Assembly (NCBI RefSeq): GCF_012849375.1
Contig: NZ_CP051684.1
Location: 1,550,001 to 1,614,000 of the forward strand
DNA from: Duganella dendranthematis
GTDB taxonomy: Bacteria; Pseudomonadota; Gammaproteobacteria; Burkholderiales; Burkholderiaceae_D
Direction of reading: 5' to 3'
DNA length: 64,000 bases
Positions 63,445 to 64,000 of this stretch are shown here, piece after piece (position 1 is the first letter of the stretch; the number at the start of each line of letters is the position of its first letter). The notes beneath the pieces were generated by a model. The model was given only the letters and a program-made list of their open reading frames with translations. It had not been told where the DNA came from and searched no databases. Both the position numbers and the translations under genes were made by a program.

Positions 63445-64000
63445 TTACACCTGCGCCATGCCGCCGTCGACAAACAGCTCGATGCCGTTGACGAAGCTGG
63501 CCGCATCGGAGGCCAGGAAAGCCACCGCCTTGCCGATTTCTTCCGGCTCGCCCAGACGTGCCAGCGGCACTTGCGACGCCAGGAAGTCGAACAGGCCTTG
63601 ACGCGCTTCATCCGGCACCAGGCCACCCAAGCCAGGGGTGCGGATCGGACCAGGGCTGACGACGTTGACGCGGATGCGGCGTTCCTTCAAGTCCATCACC
63701 CACGAGCGGGCCAGGTTGCGCACTGCGGCCTTGCTGGCGCTGTAGACGCTGAAGGCGGCCGTGCCCTGGATCGACGTGGTCGAGCCGGTCAGGATCACCG
63801 AACCCCCGTCCACCAGCAGCGGCAGCGCTTTCTGCACGGTGAACAGCACGCCGCGCACATTGGTGCCGAAGATGCGGTCGAAGTGTTCTTCGGTGATGGC
63901 GCCCAGCGGCATCATGTCGCCGCCGCCGGCGTTGGCGAACAGAATGTCCAGTTTGCCGGCGCTCTTGGCGATCTGGGCGTACACGCCATCCAGGTCGGTC
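63445..64000 (-). CDS. Short-chain dehydrogenase/reductase, 5' end outside window
   Basis: The visible 185 residues are the C-terminal three quarters of an SDR: ANAGGGDMMPLG (NNAG-type motif), the catalytic GSTTSIQGTAAFSVYSASKAA with Ser and Tyr-x-x-x-Lys, and NVVSPGPIRTPG. The Rossmann GxxxGxG start lies beyond 64000. The operon partners (SnoaL-like and VOC) suggest modification of a small carbonyl substrate. Confidence 0.9.
   Translation of the reverse strand, partial: TDLDGVYAQIAKSAGKLDILFANAGGGDMMPLGAITEEHFDRIFGTNVRGVLFTVQKALPLLVDGGSVILTGSTTSIQGTAAFSVYSASKAAVRNLARSWVMDLKERRIRVNVVSPGPIRTPGLGGLVPDEARQGLFDFLASQVPLARLGEPEEIGKAVAFLASDAASFVNGIELFVDGGMAQV

Overview
The window looks like chromosome of a beta-proteobacterium of the Oxalobacteraceae (Duganella/Massilia/Rugamonas-like). 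The basis is high G+C coding sequence, the trxA-rho-rpmE order, a PEP-CTERM/FxDxF surface protein, a DUF2863-type protein, a complete Pseudomonas-type histidine utilisation operon and GGGGTCTGACCCC-type palindromes. The species assignment is inference; no rRNA lies in the window.

Layout. (1) 1-6539: right part of an integrated element carrying a small serine recombinase (cut by the window edge), a large serine integrase, an HNH protein with a resolvase-like tail, several small orphan genes and a 1.2 kb non-coding stretch with an A+T-rich dyad cluster. Its edge cuts a kamA-like radical-SAM aminomutase gene after codon 131. (2) 7067-18870: cache-domain protein, chemotaxis receptor, 3-methyladenine glycosylase (frameshifted), HDOD protein, DUF2863 protein, transglutaminase/TPR lipoprotein, BACON-like surface lipoprotein, deoxyinosine glycosylase, Mpo1-like protein, EamA transporter (frameshifted) and GNAT acetyltransferase. 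(3) 19013-23246: fused osmoprotectant binding protein/permease coupled to a zinc metalloprotease (frameshifted). (4) 23308-30593: hutU-hutH-hutG-hutF-hutD-hutI, leftward, with a HutC-like operator inside the hutU promoter. (5) 30821-38449: PEP-CTERM protein, amidohydrolase, MsbA-like exporter, TetR regulator, ada plus a 2OG-Fe(II) oxygenase, and hutC. (6) 38655-53203: THI5-domain hybrid kinase, trxA, rho, rpmE2, GT39 enzyme, solute-binding protein, FtsH-like membrane protease and KimA-like permease. (7) 53359-59622: a tRNA-Leu island bounded by a duplicated tRNA 3' end, with a truncated tyrosine integrase, an AIPR protein, a resolvase with palindromic sites, an HNH-domain protein of unknown C-terminus, an orphan Phd/YefM antitoxin, an ADP-ribosylglycohydrolase and a small partner. 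(8) 59956-64000: STY0301-like protein, quinone oxidoreductase, glycine-zipper protein, VOC protein, SnoaL-like protein and the start-less end of an SDR gene.

How genes work together. The hut genes encode the five-step route from histidine to glutamate (HutH, HutU, HutI, HutF, HutG) with accessory HutD; hutC lies 7 kb away and has its own candidate operator. Ada and the adjacent oxygenase form an alkylation-damage pair. The tRNA-Leu island has the content of a phage-defence island. Four chromosomal genes between 9 and 24 kb each carry a one-base deletion in a G/C run, a pattern that suggests either sequencing error or recent decay and should be resolved before any of them is called a pseudogene.
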